Assembly (NCBI GenBank): GCA_007844125.1
Contig: CM017558.1
Span: forward strand, 22,955,915 to 23,019,914
Direction of reading: 5' to 3'
DNA from: Sinonovacula constricta
Lineage: Eukaryota > Mollusca > Bivalvia > Cardiida > Solecurtidae
DNA length: 64,000 nt
Shown: in pieces, positions 1 through 11,862 of the stretch
Numbering within the stretch: the stretch's first letter is position 1
Layout of the letters: each line of letters begins with the position of its first letter
Position numbers and translations under genes: made by a program
Notes under the pieces: generated by a model
The model's input: the letters and a program-made list of their open reading frames with translations, nothing else
What the model was told of the DNA's origin: nothing
Database searches by the model: none

Positions 1-190
1 CATGCAATGCTCCTCTTGCCATAATTGATATGGAAAAAAAAGGTACTGAATAAGAAGTAACTAGGTCTATTGACAGCTTATTTCATTTGGTAAACACATA
101 TTCATGTGGTAAATAGAATAATAAGGCACAACAACTGTTGAGAATAACGTTTAATCCTTATCCAATGAACAATATACATATACACAAATA

Positions 191-632
191 CAGCCATCAA
201 ACAGTAAGTTATACATCAAATGCATGTAACAATAGGATGTCACTGTGGAATTAAGGCATACATTTCTGCATAAACTTGCACTATAGTATAAGAAAAGGTG
301 ATTTTGAACATTACAATTGAAAAACAGTACAAATCATGAAATAAATCCCTAAATATTATTTTGCTAAAAATAGATGACATCTGATAACCCAGATGATGAT
401 ACAATGTGACCCTAAAAGTAAGTTGTCACATGGTTTTCTTGGTTTAAAAAAAGTTAGCTTTGCAGCATGGCTCAGATAGGAAAGAGTTGTTGGTAATGAC
501 AAGTGGAGTCTAATGCTTCATTTTTCACATAGATGTTTGACATCAACAAACATTTTTCAGGATTTTTTCTGGGAAACTTATTTATTTTGTTAAGACAAAA
601 AAAAAAAAGGCCAAGGTCCAAACTGATACCAG
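191..632. repeat. Family T element, degenerate copy
   Basis: Shares CATGTAACAATA, GTCACATGGTTTTCTTGGTTT and GCAGCATGGCTCAGATAGG with other copies of the family. It ends TCCAAACTGATACCAGCATT. The left end is poorly kept. Confidence 0.6.
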
Positions 633-1912
633 CATTATTTATACTTTAGTTAGTGACACTTCTGTCATAATCAAAACATTTTTTGTCACAATTGTAAACT
701 GCAGTATACTGATATGCAGTTCTTTTTTAACAAATGCTGGAAAATACATGTCTGTAAATGACAAATTTCTGTAATAGTACCAGTGGTTTACAATACTCTT
801 TGTTGACGCTATTCTTAAAAAGAATATATAAGAAAGATGAAAAAATACGTTGGATTTATTATTATTTAATTGCACACAAAAGCACAATGAAATACCCTCA
901 TTGTAAGTTAAAGGATAAAAAAAGTGCTTTAAAGATGGATTTACAGTAGATTTTAGAAATGTCAACAAATTAAACTATTTCCAGTTTTATTCAGTTAAAA
1001 GAAATGCAACAATCTATTGTTTTGTTTATTTTTATAAGCTGACTAAGTAAAATATGCAAAAGATAACAAAATATGCAATGTTCATGTGCTATTCTTACAC
1101 TTAAATTATGAATGTGGAGATGGCAACAGAAAAACGGCTAATTTACCAGATGTTTGACCTATTGTCAAAAACCTTAAAATTTGCTTTGACAGAAAACAAA
1201 TGTGATGGTGGTGGTGGTGGTAATGAATTACCTTTGATGTCTCTTGCAATTTTCAAGTAAAAGATGTTTGTTGATATTTATTGTATTTGTTCGACAATAA
1301 AGAAGAGCTTGCAAATAAATGGAAGAAAAAGCTATTTCATGCTTTTGGGTAAAAGAGTGAGAAATACCAGTTAAAAAAAAAAAATGTGAAAAATACAAAA
1401 CAAAACCCTGTCCATTTCACTCTGATCCACAGTAAAATGATAGGATTACCACTTTCACTCTGGGTCGCAAAGGAGTCAATTAGATTCTGCTAGGGGTATG
1501 GCAAAAATAGCTGATTAAAATAGTCAAGACCAAATAAGGGTGAAATAAAAAAGAAAATCTGTCACATTTTACAAAACTGTCGTCTAACATAAATTTGTTA
1601 ATACTTTGGTTTTTCAAATTATGACTCATGAAGACGACTGCCAAATGATGAATGTTTAAGATGTGCATGGTATTCAACAATAATTATATGTAATATTGCA
1701 TTAATCCCTGACTGTACATTCTGGTATGTTTTAACATGTTGTAAATTGTCCACTAAATCAATATTTTCATCATTGGTTCACGAGCAACCTCAACACAGAA
1801 AATGTTCAGACTTATGGATTGGTGGGAGGGACGTAGGCATCACTTGTAGTAATTTTTGAGAAATAAATACTAATTTCGTTAACAAATACTACCAAACATA
1901 TTATTTAACATA
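633..1912. other. No gene seen
   Basis: AT-rich DNA with a short (GGT)n tract near 1207. Open frames here are short and carry no recognisable domain. Confidence 0.6.
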
Positions 1913-2013
1913 CAAATAAATACTAATGTTGAGGTCGTTATGTAGTTATGCAGACCTGGGTAGTGCGATATCAACCGAGGATGAAATCCGACCTCAACAT
2001 TAGTATTTATTTG
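1913..2013. repeat. Perfect 25-bp inverted repeat (hairpin)
   Basis: Arms at 1913-1937 and 1989-2013 are exact reverse complements, starting CAAATAAATACTAATGTTG, with a 51-base loop. A third, direct copy of AAATAAATACTAAT lies just before (1861-1874). Confidence 0.9.
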
Positions 2014-2020
2014 TTATTAT

Positions 2021-2265
2021 TATATACCCTTTAAATTTGAAGCATTCTGATGGTTTGATAATATTGACCTCAACTAAGCATATGATCATATGATTCTCGC
2101 CCACTTGCTATGTGATGCCATGTTTGTTAACAAGGCACAATAAAAAATAAACACGTCATGTGATTAGCAAAGGTCAATATTAATTCCCATAGTTATCACT
2201 TTTTTGGACTTTAGCGTGCGAAGTTCTCGACCAATCAAAATGCTTCAAATTCATAGGGCATATAA
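2021..2265. mobile_element. Small inverted-repeat element (MITE-like)
   Basis: Left arm near 2021-2054 (TATACCCTTTAAATTTGAAG) pairs with the right arm 2231-2265 (CTTCAAATTCATAGGGCATA). Internal TCAATATTAA and TAATATTGA pieces also pair. No coding sequence. Confidence 0.6.
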
Positions 2266-2400
2266 TATACATATATAATAAGAGTATATATGAATATGTG
2301 ACTGGCTGAACTACATTTGTAAGAAGCCAACCTATAAACCATAGCCAACCCCTATTTAAACGCGAGAGATTTAATAGAGTTAGAAACAATTTGCCTTTAA

Positions 2401-3561
2401 AGGTAGTGTCCGACAGTTTGGACTAAACAATTTTCTTAAACATCTTCATTAACTATTGTTAACTGAACTAATCTCGCAAAAAGGCTGTTTACTAATTCCC
2501 CCACTCGTCTGAAAAGTGTACATAACGCCACAACCGTCAATACAAAGAGATATTTCCTATCTGAGCCATGCTGCACAAATAGCTATTTTTAAACTAAGAA
2601 AACCATATGTTCACTTATCTCTTAAAACTTATCATTTAGCTCATCCAAGTCATCCGCTATGATGTCAATGTCTATTTTATGCAGAAATCCCATAAGTGTT
2701 TAATTACGATTTTTACTGCCCAAAAACTGGGATTCTGTTGAAAATCGTCAAAGCTTAGACTAAAGTATGATTTTTTTTCTACAGAAATTATACACAAATA
2801 CCGCAAACAAAGGTCAGGTGTGGTTATGTATATTAGATATATGCAATCTGTCGGTTTTAATGATTTTTTTCCCCATAAAACAAATAAATTGTTACTGATC
2901 CTGCGAAATGCTGTTAACTGGTGTCTTACATCTATGTGAAAAGTGAAGCATTACACAATGTAAATACAAACATGTATTACCCATCTGAAACATGCTGCAG
3001 TTAGCTTTTTTTAAACAAAGAAAATTGCATAACAGGCATCACATAGTACATGCTGGTAATACATGCAGATAGTGATGTTCAATTTTAGCAAAAATCCCTA
3101 TCGTGTTTATTCATAGATTTTAAGTAAACAAGCATTTTGAGTTATTTTTAACGAGTTTAACCATCTTACGATAGAAGGAACCGGCCACAATAGCTCAGGT
3201 GGTAGAGCGTCGGCTTGCGGATCGGGAGGTCGTGGGTTCGAATCCCGGCCGGGTCAAACCAAAGACTTTAAAGTTGGTAGTAGTGGCTTCCCTCCTAATG
3301 CTCAGGGCTAAGGGGACAGCATTACGCCTGACTCGTCGGTGTCAGTATAAAGGACCTCATAAGTGCCCCTGTGCTATAATGATAGAAATGTCGCTGTGTA
3401 GTATCTGCAAAAATGACGGCTAATCCCATCCCTTACAATAGAGGTAGTTTTCATAAGAGTCTTATGCTAAGACTAAAGTACAATTTTCTGCAGAAGTACC
3501 AAAAACACGGGTCAGATATTGTTACATATATTAGTTATAGACCAACTGTCGGATACCATCT
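2401..3561. mobile_element. Family T inverted-repeat element with a SINE inside
   Basis: The left end reads AGGTAGTGTCCGACAGTTTG and the right end CAACTGTCGGATACCATC, both directly flanked by TTAA (2397-2400, 3562-3565). This TTAA flank is typical of piggyBac-type elements. No coding capacity is visible, so it is a MITE. SINE-A1 sits at 3179-3431. Confidence 0.75.
3179..3431 (+). mobile_element. SINE-A1, tRNA-derived
   Basis: The head is tRNA-like: A box TAGCTCAGGTGG (3191-3202) and B box GGTTCGAATCC (3235-3245), the Pol III promoter elements. The body has ACCAAAGACTTTAAAG and GTGCCCCTGTGCTATAATG. Flanks TTACGATAGAAGG (3166-3178) and TTACAATAGAGG (after 3431) are a diverged target-site duplication. 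Confidence 0.85.
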
Positions 3562-3880
3562 TTAAGGTTGGTTATATAACAAAATCATAGAAATCCATTT
3601 CTATGTGCAAAAATGTCATCATTATTGCAGCAGTTGGTATTTCTTATCAATTTCTGAGACATGCTTAGAATAACAATTATCAACTGACAGAACAAAAGAA
3701 TAAAAATGCAACAACATCCATATACAAAACTGTGGACACAACATAAAGAACAAGTTATCATTCAAATGTACACTTATTCCATACAAATATATATATATAT
3801 ATATATGGTTGAATCTTTATATTTTTATATTTTAAATTCATTTTAGAACATCAAACATTCTCTGTAAAATTTATGATATA

Positions 3881-4802
3881 CAATAGAAACTCGCTATTAA
3901 GGCCACTTTTGGGACCGGCAAGAAGTGGCCTTAATTTAAAGTTTGGCCTTAATAGCGAGTTTTGATAAAAGCTGTAACAAGTTATGCCCCTTTGACATAA
4001 TGAACTACATGTGTGTTTATATTCTTTTTATATACGTGTTGTATACTTTATATTTGTGTTTAAACCAATATCATATTTTCTTTTGTTAGTATAATAGTAT
4101 TAGTTTAAATCAATATTATGCATTATGATTCATAAAATGTAGAACACTTTCATTTTTTTCAGTATTATTTATTTTAGTTGATTTTGTACACTTTTAAACT
4201 ACAATCTACACAAAGAAGTGCAGAATCAATAAAGCATACGTTTTCAAACCAAACCTTCAAGTATATAAGGACGTTGCGTTTTTCACACCTAACGATTGTC
4301 AATTAACCATTCGTATCAATATTAACAACCATTAAAATTACCCAATCAACTTAAAACAGTTTGATTTCGTCGTTATCGTACAAAGTGTAATTATGGCGAC
4401 ACATGACACATGCCTATGATGTCTGTTAATCCTTTGTGAAATGCAGTCTAAACAAAAGAAAGTGTCAAAATGCCAGCCGCCTCTAAGTAAACACAGACTG
4501 GTGTACGATATGCTGATGGATGTCTATGAATAGGCTGCGCTGCATGGTAGTAAAATTCACGCACCCAGTCTGGCAACAGTCGATAAGAGTTATTTCCCTT
4601 GGCCGCATTAGTCAGTTTCGTTTATCGCTTAGACGCCAGTTCGGGACCGAAACTCATGGCCGTAATTCGCAATAGCCAGTTGCCCGCATTTTTGAGTTTC
4701 AAGTAAATAGAATCAAATAGTAAACTGTTCGGGACCGAGAAAATTGGCCGTAATATAAAAATGGCCGTATTATCGAGTTGCCCGCATTGTGAGTTTCTAC
4801 TG
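3881..4802. mobile_element. TA-flanked pogo/Tigger-like element, non-coding
   Basis: Ends CAATAGAAACTCGCTATTAA and its approximate inverse GAGTTTCTACTG, each flanked by TA (3879-3880, 4803-4804). The terminal form CAGTAGAAACTCG... and the TA flank resemble pogo-type Tc1/mariner elements. Inner GGGACCGRNAA...GGCC repeats occur several times near the ends. No transposase frame. Confidence 0.65.
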
Positions 4803-5459
4803 TACCACTTTTTGTTCATGTCTATGCTTGCTTGCTTAATTTTTTGTCACATCACACAAACATAATCATGGTCATATTGGCAATTTCCAGTTTGTTATTA
4901 TACCATATTTATATAGCATTTTTCTCATAAATTAAACTACCTTCAAAAGTAATTTACAATTAGATAGAAATAACAGAATATTCAAAAACAAATTTAGACA
5001 GAAAACAAACTTAGAAAGGTAAACAAAATGTCTAAATGATAGCATCAAAAACTGTGTTGAATGAACTTAAAATATTTTATTTATTTATTTGGGTTTAACA
5101 GCACACTGACACTTAGCAGGTCACACGGCTCCAAATACAAAGAATTTAATGTGAATAGAGAATAATCAGGTAAAAACTAAACTATGTGAATTTAAAATAT
5201 TGCCATTATAAAGCATTTTGAAAGGAATGGTGACAAAATTAGACAAGATTTAACATTCTTGAAAAGTGTGAAACCAACATTGCTCAAGCACCAGATTCCT
5301 TTTCCATCTGTAATTTTCCAGAAGAGATGTTGTAAATTTTTTACAATGGCTAATGAACTTGTCTCTAATTATCTCTAGAAGAGTATACCAAAGTCTGTGA
5401 GCAGTTGTTGCGAAGCTTGCTACCAAACATGACCATGATTTCTCTGCACTACTAATTTA

Positions 5460-5874
5460 GTGGAAATGTCCTGAGACCTTAGGTTTCTTGTTGATGTGAA
5501 ATAGTTCTTTTGTACATGAGTGATTGATCATGTAAAGCTTTATAAATATTAACTAGTTTCTCAACTTGAACTCTGTATTCATTGGGGAGCCAATGAAGGT
5601 CCTTTTAAATTGGAGGAATGCGACTGCGACGGGAGATCTTGGTGACAAGTCTGGTAGTTGCCTTTTGAACATTTTGCAAATTGTTCAAGGTTGTTTTTAG
5701 CACATCATTTAGAAGAGAGGCGCAGTTATCTATACATGATTTAACCAAGACATTTGCTAGAGACTTGGTGGCATCAGCAGTTAGACATTGTCTGATATGA
5801 CCTATATGCCTTAATTGCACATAGCCTGACGTGCAAACAGAGTTAATGCGCTGTGCTATGTTCATCACTGTCAA
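5460..5874 (-). pseudogene. LINE reverse-transcriptase C-terminal fragment
   Basis: Minus-strand translation reads LRHIGHIRQCLTADATKSLA, SCIDNCASLLNDV, LQNVQKATTRLVTKISRRS and, after a stop, DLHWLPNEYRVQVEK and YKALHDQ. These are the usual markers of the C-terminal part of non-LTR retrotransposon ORF2 (LDYCNSLL, LQRVQNTAARLV, LHWLPV). The fragment is decayed and lacks the catalytic domain. Confidence 0.8.
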
Positions 5875-6692
5875 AAAAGGCTAGTAGATTGATGGTTTGA
5901 AACTTGAGCCTCTAATGCTTATCATTGCTTATCAAGATATCAGTTGGTAATTTAGTATTGTCACCAAAAGCATTATTGATGTACAAAAATCCCAAAGACT
6001 TGCTACTGGTACATGTTAAATGGTGCATTTTGATGGCAGCAAATCATTGGATACCACCTTTAATCTCTTGAATTTCAAACTACATGCTCATATTGCAAGA
6101 ATTAAGAAAACGCACAAATATTTGTGCTACAAATTTAGATTCAGCATGGTTCTGAAATTTGATGTTTCAATTCACGCCTTGGCAATAATGGATAATAAAC
6201 CAAACCTAGGCAAATGTTAAAAAACAACAATGGAAGAATTATTTGTAGGAATTAATGACAGATTCAACATTTGTCAACTGATTTACAGAAGATAATAGAA
6301 TATTTTATTAGACACTTTTTTTTAATAGTCACATGCCAAAAGTTTCATTTCCAGTAATCTGTTGACAATGTGGGACTATGCATCAGTGAGAGCACAACAT
6401 GATCATTAGTAAACACACAACTTACAATGGCTACTTTCTTTTGCAAGCATACATAAAACTAACCTAATGGTACAGTCAGTTTTGTTCATGAAAAACAATG
6501 TAAACTAGAATAATCCTTTAAACAAGTACAAAAAAGATGTACAAAATTAAGAAATAAATAACTAGCAAAAAAGCTAGGTACACTAAAGAGCACGGGGGAT
6601 GTTCTTAGTGCACCTCTTAGATCTTCAGGGTGAAAATGTTTGTAAATAAATTCTATTTTAGCTGGAATATGTGCTAAATGGAAGTCAGTTTA

Positions 6693-7393
6693 TCAGTTCT
6701 GTGGTCCCTGGAATTGCTGGTAGTTCTGGTAGGAATAGTAGGGGGGGTAGCCAGACGACTCCCAGTTCTGTTGTGGGGCAGCAGAACCTGCCCCTGTGGG
6801 AGGAGGTTGGGCATGACCAGACTGGGCGTGACCTGGGCCTACATATGCAGCAGGTCCAACAATTGGAGTGGTCAAAGAATGTGTATCAATGTCATGTACC
6901 GTGCCTGTAGTACTTGAGTGCAGAGATTGCCCTGTTGTGGGTGTCTTGCCCTGCTGGGCAGCAGGACTGCAGGATGCACCACTGGGACCAGTCATGGGCT
7001 CATCTTTAACCTTAGTTAATGTAGCCTCAGACTCATCATTTTTGTTATGCTTAGTATTTGAGTCTTCATTTGTCACAGAATCGTAATCCATAGTTGTCTC
7101 ATCAATGTCACTGTCGGCGCTGTGCCTCTGTTTTTGGTCATCGGAGACACTAATTAGACCCTTCTTTGAGATATGGTGCTCTGGGAGACCCTCAATGTAG
7201 AAGTCCTTCTTGTGTCGGACTTTGGACACAACACCGTTACGCCACTCTTTTGGATCCCTCTTGTGCAGGAGAATCATGTGACGCCTGATTATAGAGCTGT
7301 CTGTGAATGTCTTGGAGCATAATGAGCATGAAAATGGCTTCTCTCCACTGTGAATCCTCTCATGGCGGTCAAGCGCCTGTTTCTGACTGAAGC
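6693..7393 (-). CDS. Shared terminal zinc-finger exon with Pro/Ser/Gln-rich tail
   Basis: This terminal coding exon is entered at a TTGTTGCAG acceptor just above 7393. It completes finger CPICGKG-FSQKQALDRH, carries a last finger (CSLCSKTFTDSSIIRRH), then a segment of about 40 residues (RDPKEWRNGVVSKVRHKKDF), then a low-complexity tail of about 150 residues rich in Ser, Thr, Pro, Gly and Gln that ends YYSYQNYQQFQGPQN. Such tails are common in transcription regulators and could be an activation or condensation segment (inference). The stop is at 6693-6695. A possible minus-strand AATAAA lies at 6304-6309, giving a 3' UTR of about 390 nt. Confidence 0.92.
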
Positions 7394-7974
7394 CTGCAAC
7401 AAGCCCGTGATTGGCACATTAGAACAAAATTAACATATCCCCCTCATAGATGCAATAACCTTAAATATGACCTTGACCTTTTAGGCTGTATTTAAAAAAA
7501 GGGTATCCCAGCGCAGCTTCAATTGCATGTTAGTAAGTTTATGAAGTTTGATTAAACTCCTGTGAAAAACTGCAGCTATGACTGAGGCACTTATATTGTT
7601 CTAGCATTAGCCCTTTATAAGAAATGACCTGAAATATGACCCATTCATCTGTCCTTGACTCGTATATGCTATGTGCAACAGACCTTTCGGTGTTAGTCTT
7701 CAAGATGGCAGTGTTTTTTTAGGTAAATAATGAGAAACTATGGCTGAGATGCACAATGGGACAGACTGATTAGGCATATAAATCTCATTTTCTTTGAAGT
7801 TGTGTTTTCACTTTTAGTGTGATACAGCAGTCCAAATGTTTTTGTTTAAAAATTGGTTCAACACCTTAGCAGCAATCTCTGCTTTCCAGAAGTCTCAGCT
7901 ATTTAGCAAAGTAATCAAAGGATCTTACCATAATTATTTTTGAAGGTATTGGTGTGGTTGTGGTAGTTGTAATT

Positions 7975-8300
7975 TACTTTTCAATGTGATTCTGGTCATA
8001 CTGATGATGTCCAGCTGTCATTTAGTAAGACCCCAGACAAATGTCTGGGTAGAACCACCAGTGCACTGCAGTTAAGCTTGAAGACCTATTCACATGCATG
8101 CTCTCACCTTGGCAGAGACCCAGGCCCATAGGCTGTTTAAACCTATTTATTTATAGTCGATTGGGAAACAAGTTCTTTCAACTTAATATTAATCCCTCTT
8201 GACTGTCTACTTCCTGGGTAGGACCAGTACTGGTTAGGCTGTTAAGTAAAGGTGAAATCTTTTTCTGGAATTGAACCCATTGCTTTCTGTATATTTAGCA
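7975..8300 (-). mobile_element. SINE-B copy, reverse, in the shared intron
   Basis: Contains TCTGGTCATACTGATGATG, GACAAATGTCTGGGTAGAACC and ACCAGTGCACTGCAG, the reverse complement of the SINE-B tail and body. Boundaries approximate. Confidence 0.6.
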
Positions 8301-8659
8301 AATGCTGCATGATCTCCACTATGAGGGCTAGTCACAAAATATTTTGTAATCCTTCAGACAAATCCTAAGCAACCATGCCAAGAGATCATAGATCAGTGAT
8401 CTGTAAAAAGGTCCAAGTAGAAGTTACCAACTTTTTTTACCCTTAATATAAATACAAAATTTACAATGAGATATTTTAAAGTGGCACTGACAAAAATAGT
8501 GGTAATCCCTGCTTGGGGTGAGAAACCTGATTAATTCAGACTAAGGGACCTAACTGACACTCTCAGTCAACTGGAAAATCCAGTCACATACAGGTTTTTG
8601 CCTCGACTTAAAACTCTGCCCCTTAAGGGAAGCTGTACGATAGGTATATATTAAAATAA

Positions 8660-9140
8660 TTGTTTTTTTTTGTGTGTGTTACATCACACAGACACAATTA
8701 TGGTCATATTAGCATCATCCAGATTATTGTTTGTGGGGTTTATCATTCCACCAACAGTATTTCAGTTATCTGGAGACGGTGTCCACTTGAAGCAGATTTA
8801 GTGCTGTCTTCACTGTGTATAAATGCCATTAACAACTAGCACCATCCAGATTATTTTTCGGTGGAGAAAACCAAGACATATGCCTGGGTAGAACCACTGG
8901 CACACCACAAGTCAGCTGGAAGACCTTTCCTCATGAAATTAGAATGACAAAAAAAAAAAAGAACAGGATCAGTAATACTATATATTACTCGTAAATTGGT
9001 GTTTATCACAACAATCTTTCAGTAATCTGTAGATGGTGTTCAAGAGAAGTATTTATAATAATGCTTTCACCATGAACACCTGGCATGATACCACACCCAG
9101 TCCCACTATTCTATCACTAGGCTAGCTAGTCATGAGCAAA
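8660..9140 (-). repeat. Mosaic of SINE-B and SINE-D fragments
   Basis: SINE-B pieces (ACACAATTATGGTCATATT; CTGGGTAGAACCACTGG) alternate with SINE-D pieces (CCACCAACAGTATTTCAG at about 8750; CACCTGGCATGATACCACACC at about 9080). These look like nested or recombined insertions in the last intron of the zinc-finger locus. Confidence 0.6.
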
Positions 9141-9309
9141 AGCAAGGTAGCTACATCACAACCCTTTTATGTGACTTGTTTGTCATTGCTTTGCACTGAA
9201 GCTATACATGGAGCAGGTGGTCTAACAGTAACCTAGTGCACTGCCAGGGCTGGTCTGTACAAGTCTAATTTCTGCATGTTAAATTGTAGTAAACTCTTTA
9301 AAACTTTAC

Positions 9310-9483
9310 CTTTTCCACATATTGGACAAATGTAGTCTTTCTGCTCCTGGTGAGTTTTCATGTGAGTCCTGAGACTAGTCGACTGCTTGAATGTCTTTTT
9401 GCACACATCACACTCAAACCTGCGCACAGACTCATGCATGTACTTGTGCTCCCTCAGGGACTTCTCATAGGTGAAAGCTTTAC
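9310..9483 (-). CDS. Shared zinc-finger exon 2
   Basis: This 174-nt internal exon is phase 1 at both ends. It begins by completing the split finger left by the 5' exons (CG joined to KAFTYEKSLREH), encodes one full finger (FECDVCKKTFKQSTSLRTH), and ends inside a third finger at CPICGKG. The acceptor is TATTTTCAG just above 9483 and the donor is GTAAAGTTT below 9310. All joins restore canonical C2H2 spacing, which is strong evidence for the splice sites. No second exon of this kind was found below exon B or exon C, so it is probably used by all three. Its acceptor lies in the first unit of the tandem array at 9481-9888. Confidence 0.92.
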
Positions 9484-9888
9484 CTGAAAATACACATGTA
9501 AAATTAATGTCTAGTCTTACTGAATACAATGTCCGTTGTTTTATCTGAAAATACACATGTTCTAGTCTTATTGAAGACAATGTCCATGTTTTACCTGAAA
9601 ATACACACAAATATCTCATCTTATGAAATACAATGTCGGTTTAGTGCCTGAAAATACATTTATAAAAGGTAAGTGATCTACCTGTAAATACACATGTAAA
9701 TATCTTATTGAATACATATTCAGTATTTTACTGAAAAAACGCATGTTAATATCTTACTGAATATAATGTCTGTGTTTTACCTAAAAAATACACATGTAGA
9801 TACCTAGTCTTACTGAATACATTGTCAGTACTCTACCTAAAATATGCATGTAAATGTCTTGTTACATACATTGTCAGAATATTGCCAT
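9481..9888 (-). repeat. Eight-unit tandem array repeating the shared-exon splice acceptor
   Basis: Units of about 50 bases start near 9481, 9541, 9591, 9642, 9678, 9726, 9776 and 9831. Each contains, read on the minus strand, a version of CATGTGTATTTTCAG followed by sequence like TGTATTCAGTAAGA. The first unit supplies the acceptor of the exon at 9310-9483. All eight units keep the AG. Confidence 0.85.
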
Positions 9889-10475
9889 AATCATTATCTC
9901 AAGTAGGTTTACAATACCAGGTAGACCGGGGGCATCCCACATTTGCCGATTTGTTAGTCCCCAGCCCATCACCGTTCGAATTCAAGTCCCGGTCGGGGAC
10001 TGATCTTTCCTGTGGCAAGATATAGCTAACCTGAGGTATGCAACCAATTATTAGCCAGATGTCACCAATATAACCAGACTTGAATCGGTATGATGAACAA
10101 AAATAAAAAATAAACAGGTAGGCCTTACAGATGATAGACCATAATCACACTTTTGTGTAATTGTGAAGTGAATGGTACAGGATTGTGTTGTCAATTTTTT
10201 CAAATTTGAACACACCGACACTTTATTCATTTCTTTGTACATAAAAGTTTTAGGATTTCTCATGTCTTAGATGGCACTATGTAACTAAAATAAATGTACT
10301 GCCATGTAATTTACGAACTTTTTGCACTAACTTCGAATGAAGGCAGGAAATCCTTCATTTCATTCAGGGCTAACACATAGCTATTAAAATTTACTATAAA
10401 TAATCAATTGTGTTGACAATTATTATCAATATCCAATTTCATTGGGGACCCAACTTCATACACCATCACACTTAC

Positions 10476-11862
10476 CACAAATGTCACATTTAAATGGCTT
10501 TACACCAGCATGCACATTGGCATGCAGTAAATAGGACTGTTTCTGTGTAAAGCTTCGGCCACAAGTTGGACATAAGTAACTTTTCTTGATTCCAAGATGT
10601 TCACTTTTAATGTGACTGGTTAACACATACTTGGTACTGAATGATTTGTCACACATTTGACAGCAAAAGTTAGGTTTTACATAGTTCTCTGAATGAGTCT
10701 GCAGATGATCATCAAACACACGTTTATTTTTGTACTGACGATCACATACTTTGCATGAATAAGCAGGCTCTAGGTGCACAGTATTTACATGCCGTCTGTA
10801 ATCTTTTCTAATTCCAAACTTCTTGTCACATTGTTCGCATGTAAACCTATGCCTGTGCATACGCTTTTTATGTTCTTTTAAGTTAGACTTCTTTTTACCT
10901 AAATATTCACATTGATCACACCGAAACACAGAATTATCATCAGCCCCAATGTTACTCTCAGTTTTCACAGGTTTAGTTTTAATTTTTGTTTTGCCTTTTT
11001 TCTTTTTAGGTTTTACTTTTTCTTTGACGTTTGTATATTCATCTGTGTCTGAGGAGCTGGGGACATAATCTTTCTCTTCATCTTCGAGTTCATTATCAAC
11101 TGTATTATCTTCAAAATGCACTTCTTCATCACTACTCGACACATTATTTTCCACATGCCTTTGACTATCTGTATCAACATTTTGCTCTGACTGTGAATCA
11201 GAAGCAATTTTATCTTCCTTATGGGAAAGGGTGTACTCAAAAACCTCAATGTTTTCTAGTTTTATATCTGTGTGTTCTTGTTTGATTCCTTGTTCTTTAT
11301 TTACTGTGGAATCAGTAGATGGGGCATCTATTGACTCCTCACCTACTGACAGTCTAGAGATTGGCTCCCCGTGTCTGTTGTTAACAAGCTCTCCTGATTT
11401 GTTCACATAGTTCAATTGATGCAGATACAACTGCGCCGTTAATATGTCTTTTTCACTTGTATGAGATATACTTTCATTTCGTACACATTCCACTCGAGGA
11501 CTAGGCAGAACCGACTTGATTCTGCTTATAGAGGATCCAGGTTTTCTACCCCTTGCCACTGTGATCCGAGGTGTTGTGACTTTCACTGCACCTGAAATCC
11601 AATCAACCTTTGTAGACATTTCAGAATCGGATTCATTGACATTTTGGAGCAGTTCATTAGAAAAGGTAGATTCCAGGCATGTGTGTGCCTTCACAACGTC
11701 AGTCCACTGTCCACGGATACTGAAGGTCTGATCGGCCTGGCTTACCTCCACGCCTGTCTCATCTCGTATCCTCACCAGTGACATCGCCAACTTATCTGCA
11801 GCTATCAGCGCCACAAACTCCAGCGATAATTGGCTGGAAGTCTTCGTAAATATTGCCACCAT
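10476..11862 (-). CDS. Variable 5' exon A of zinc-finger locus: MV-IFT domain plus five C2H2 fingers
   Basis: This is the first coding exon nearest the shared 3' exons. It begins MVAIFTKTSS, with an N-terminal domain of about 70 residues (TGVEVSQAD, FSIRGQWTDVVKAH). An acidic linker follows, then a basic KPKKKKGKTKIKTK stretch that may be a nuclear localisation signal, then five C2H2 fingers (CDQCEYLGKKKSNL to HANVH). It ends in CDICG at a GTAAGT donor (10470-10475), phase 1. Joining to 9310-9483 and 6693-7393 gives an open frame of 753 residues with nine complete fingers. It lacks the upstream five-finger module of exons B and C, so it is either the ancestral shorter form or a derived loss. 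The N-terminal domain has the strand/TG/strand/helix look of a KH-like fold without a GXXG loop; that is only an impression. Confidence 0.9.

Noticed and set aside
3181..3256. tRNA gene
   Set aside because: It is the tRNA-like head of a SINE repeated at 20564, 20995-21073 and 58588, with SINE body and target-site duplications; no proper mature tRNA end.
6671..7086. Plus-strand frames opposite the terminal zinc-finger exon
   Set aside because: Shadows of the minus-strand Pro/Gln-rich tail, which has splice and domain support.
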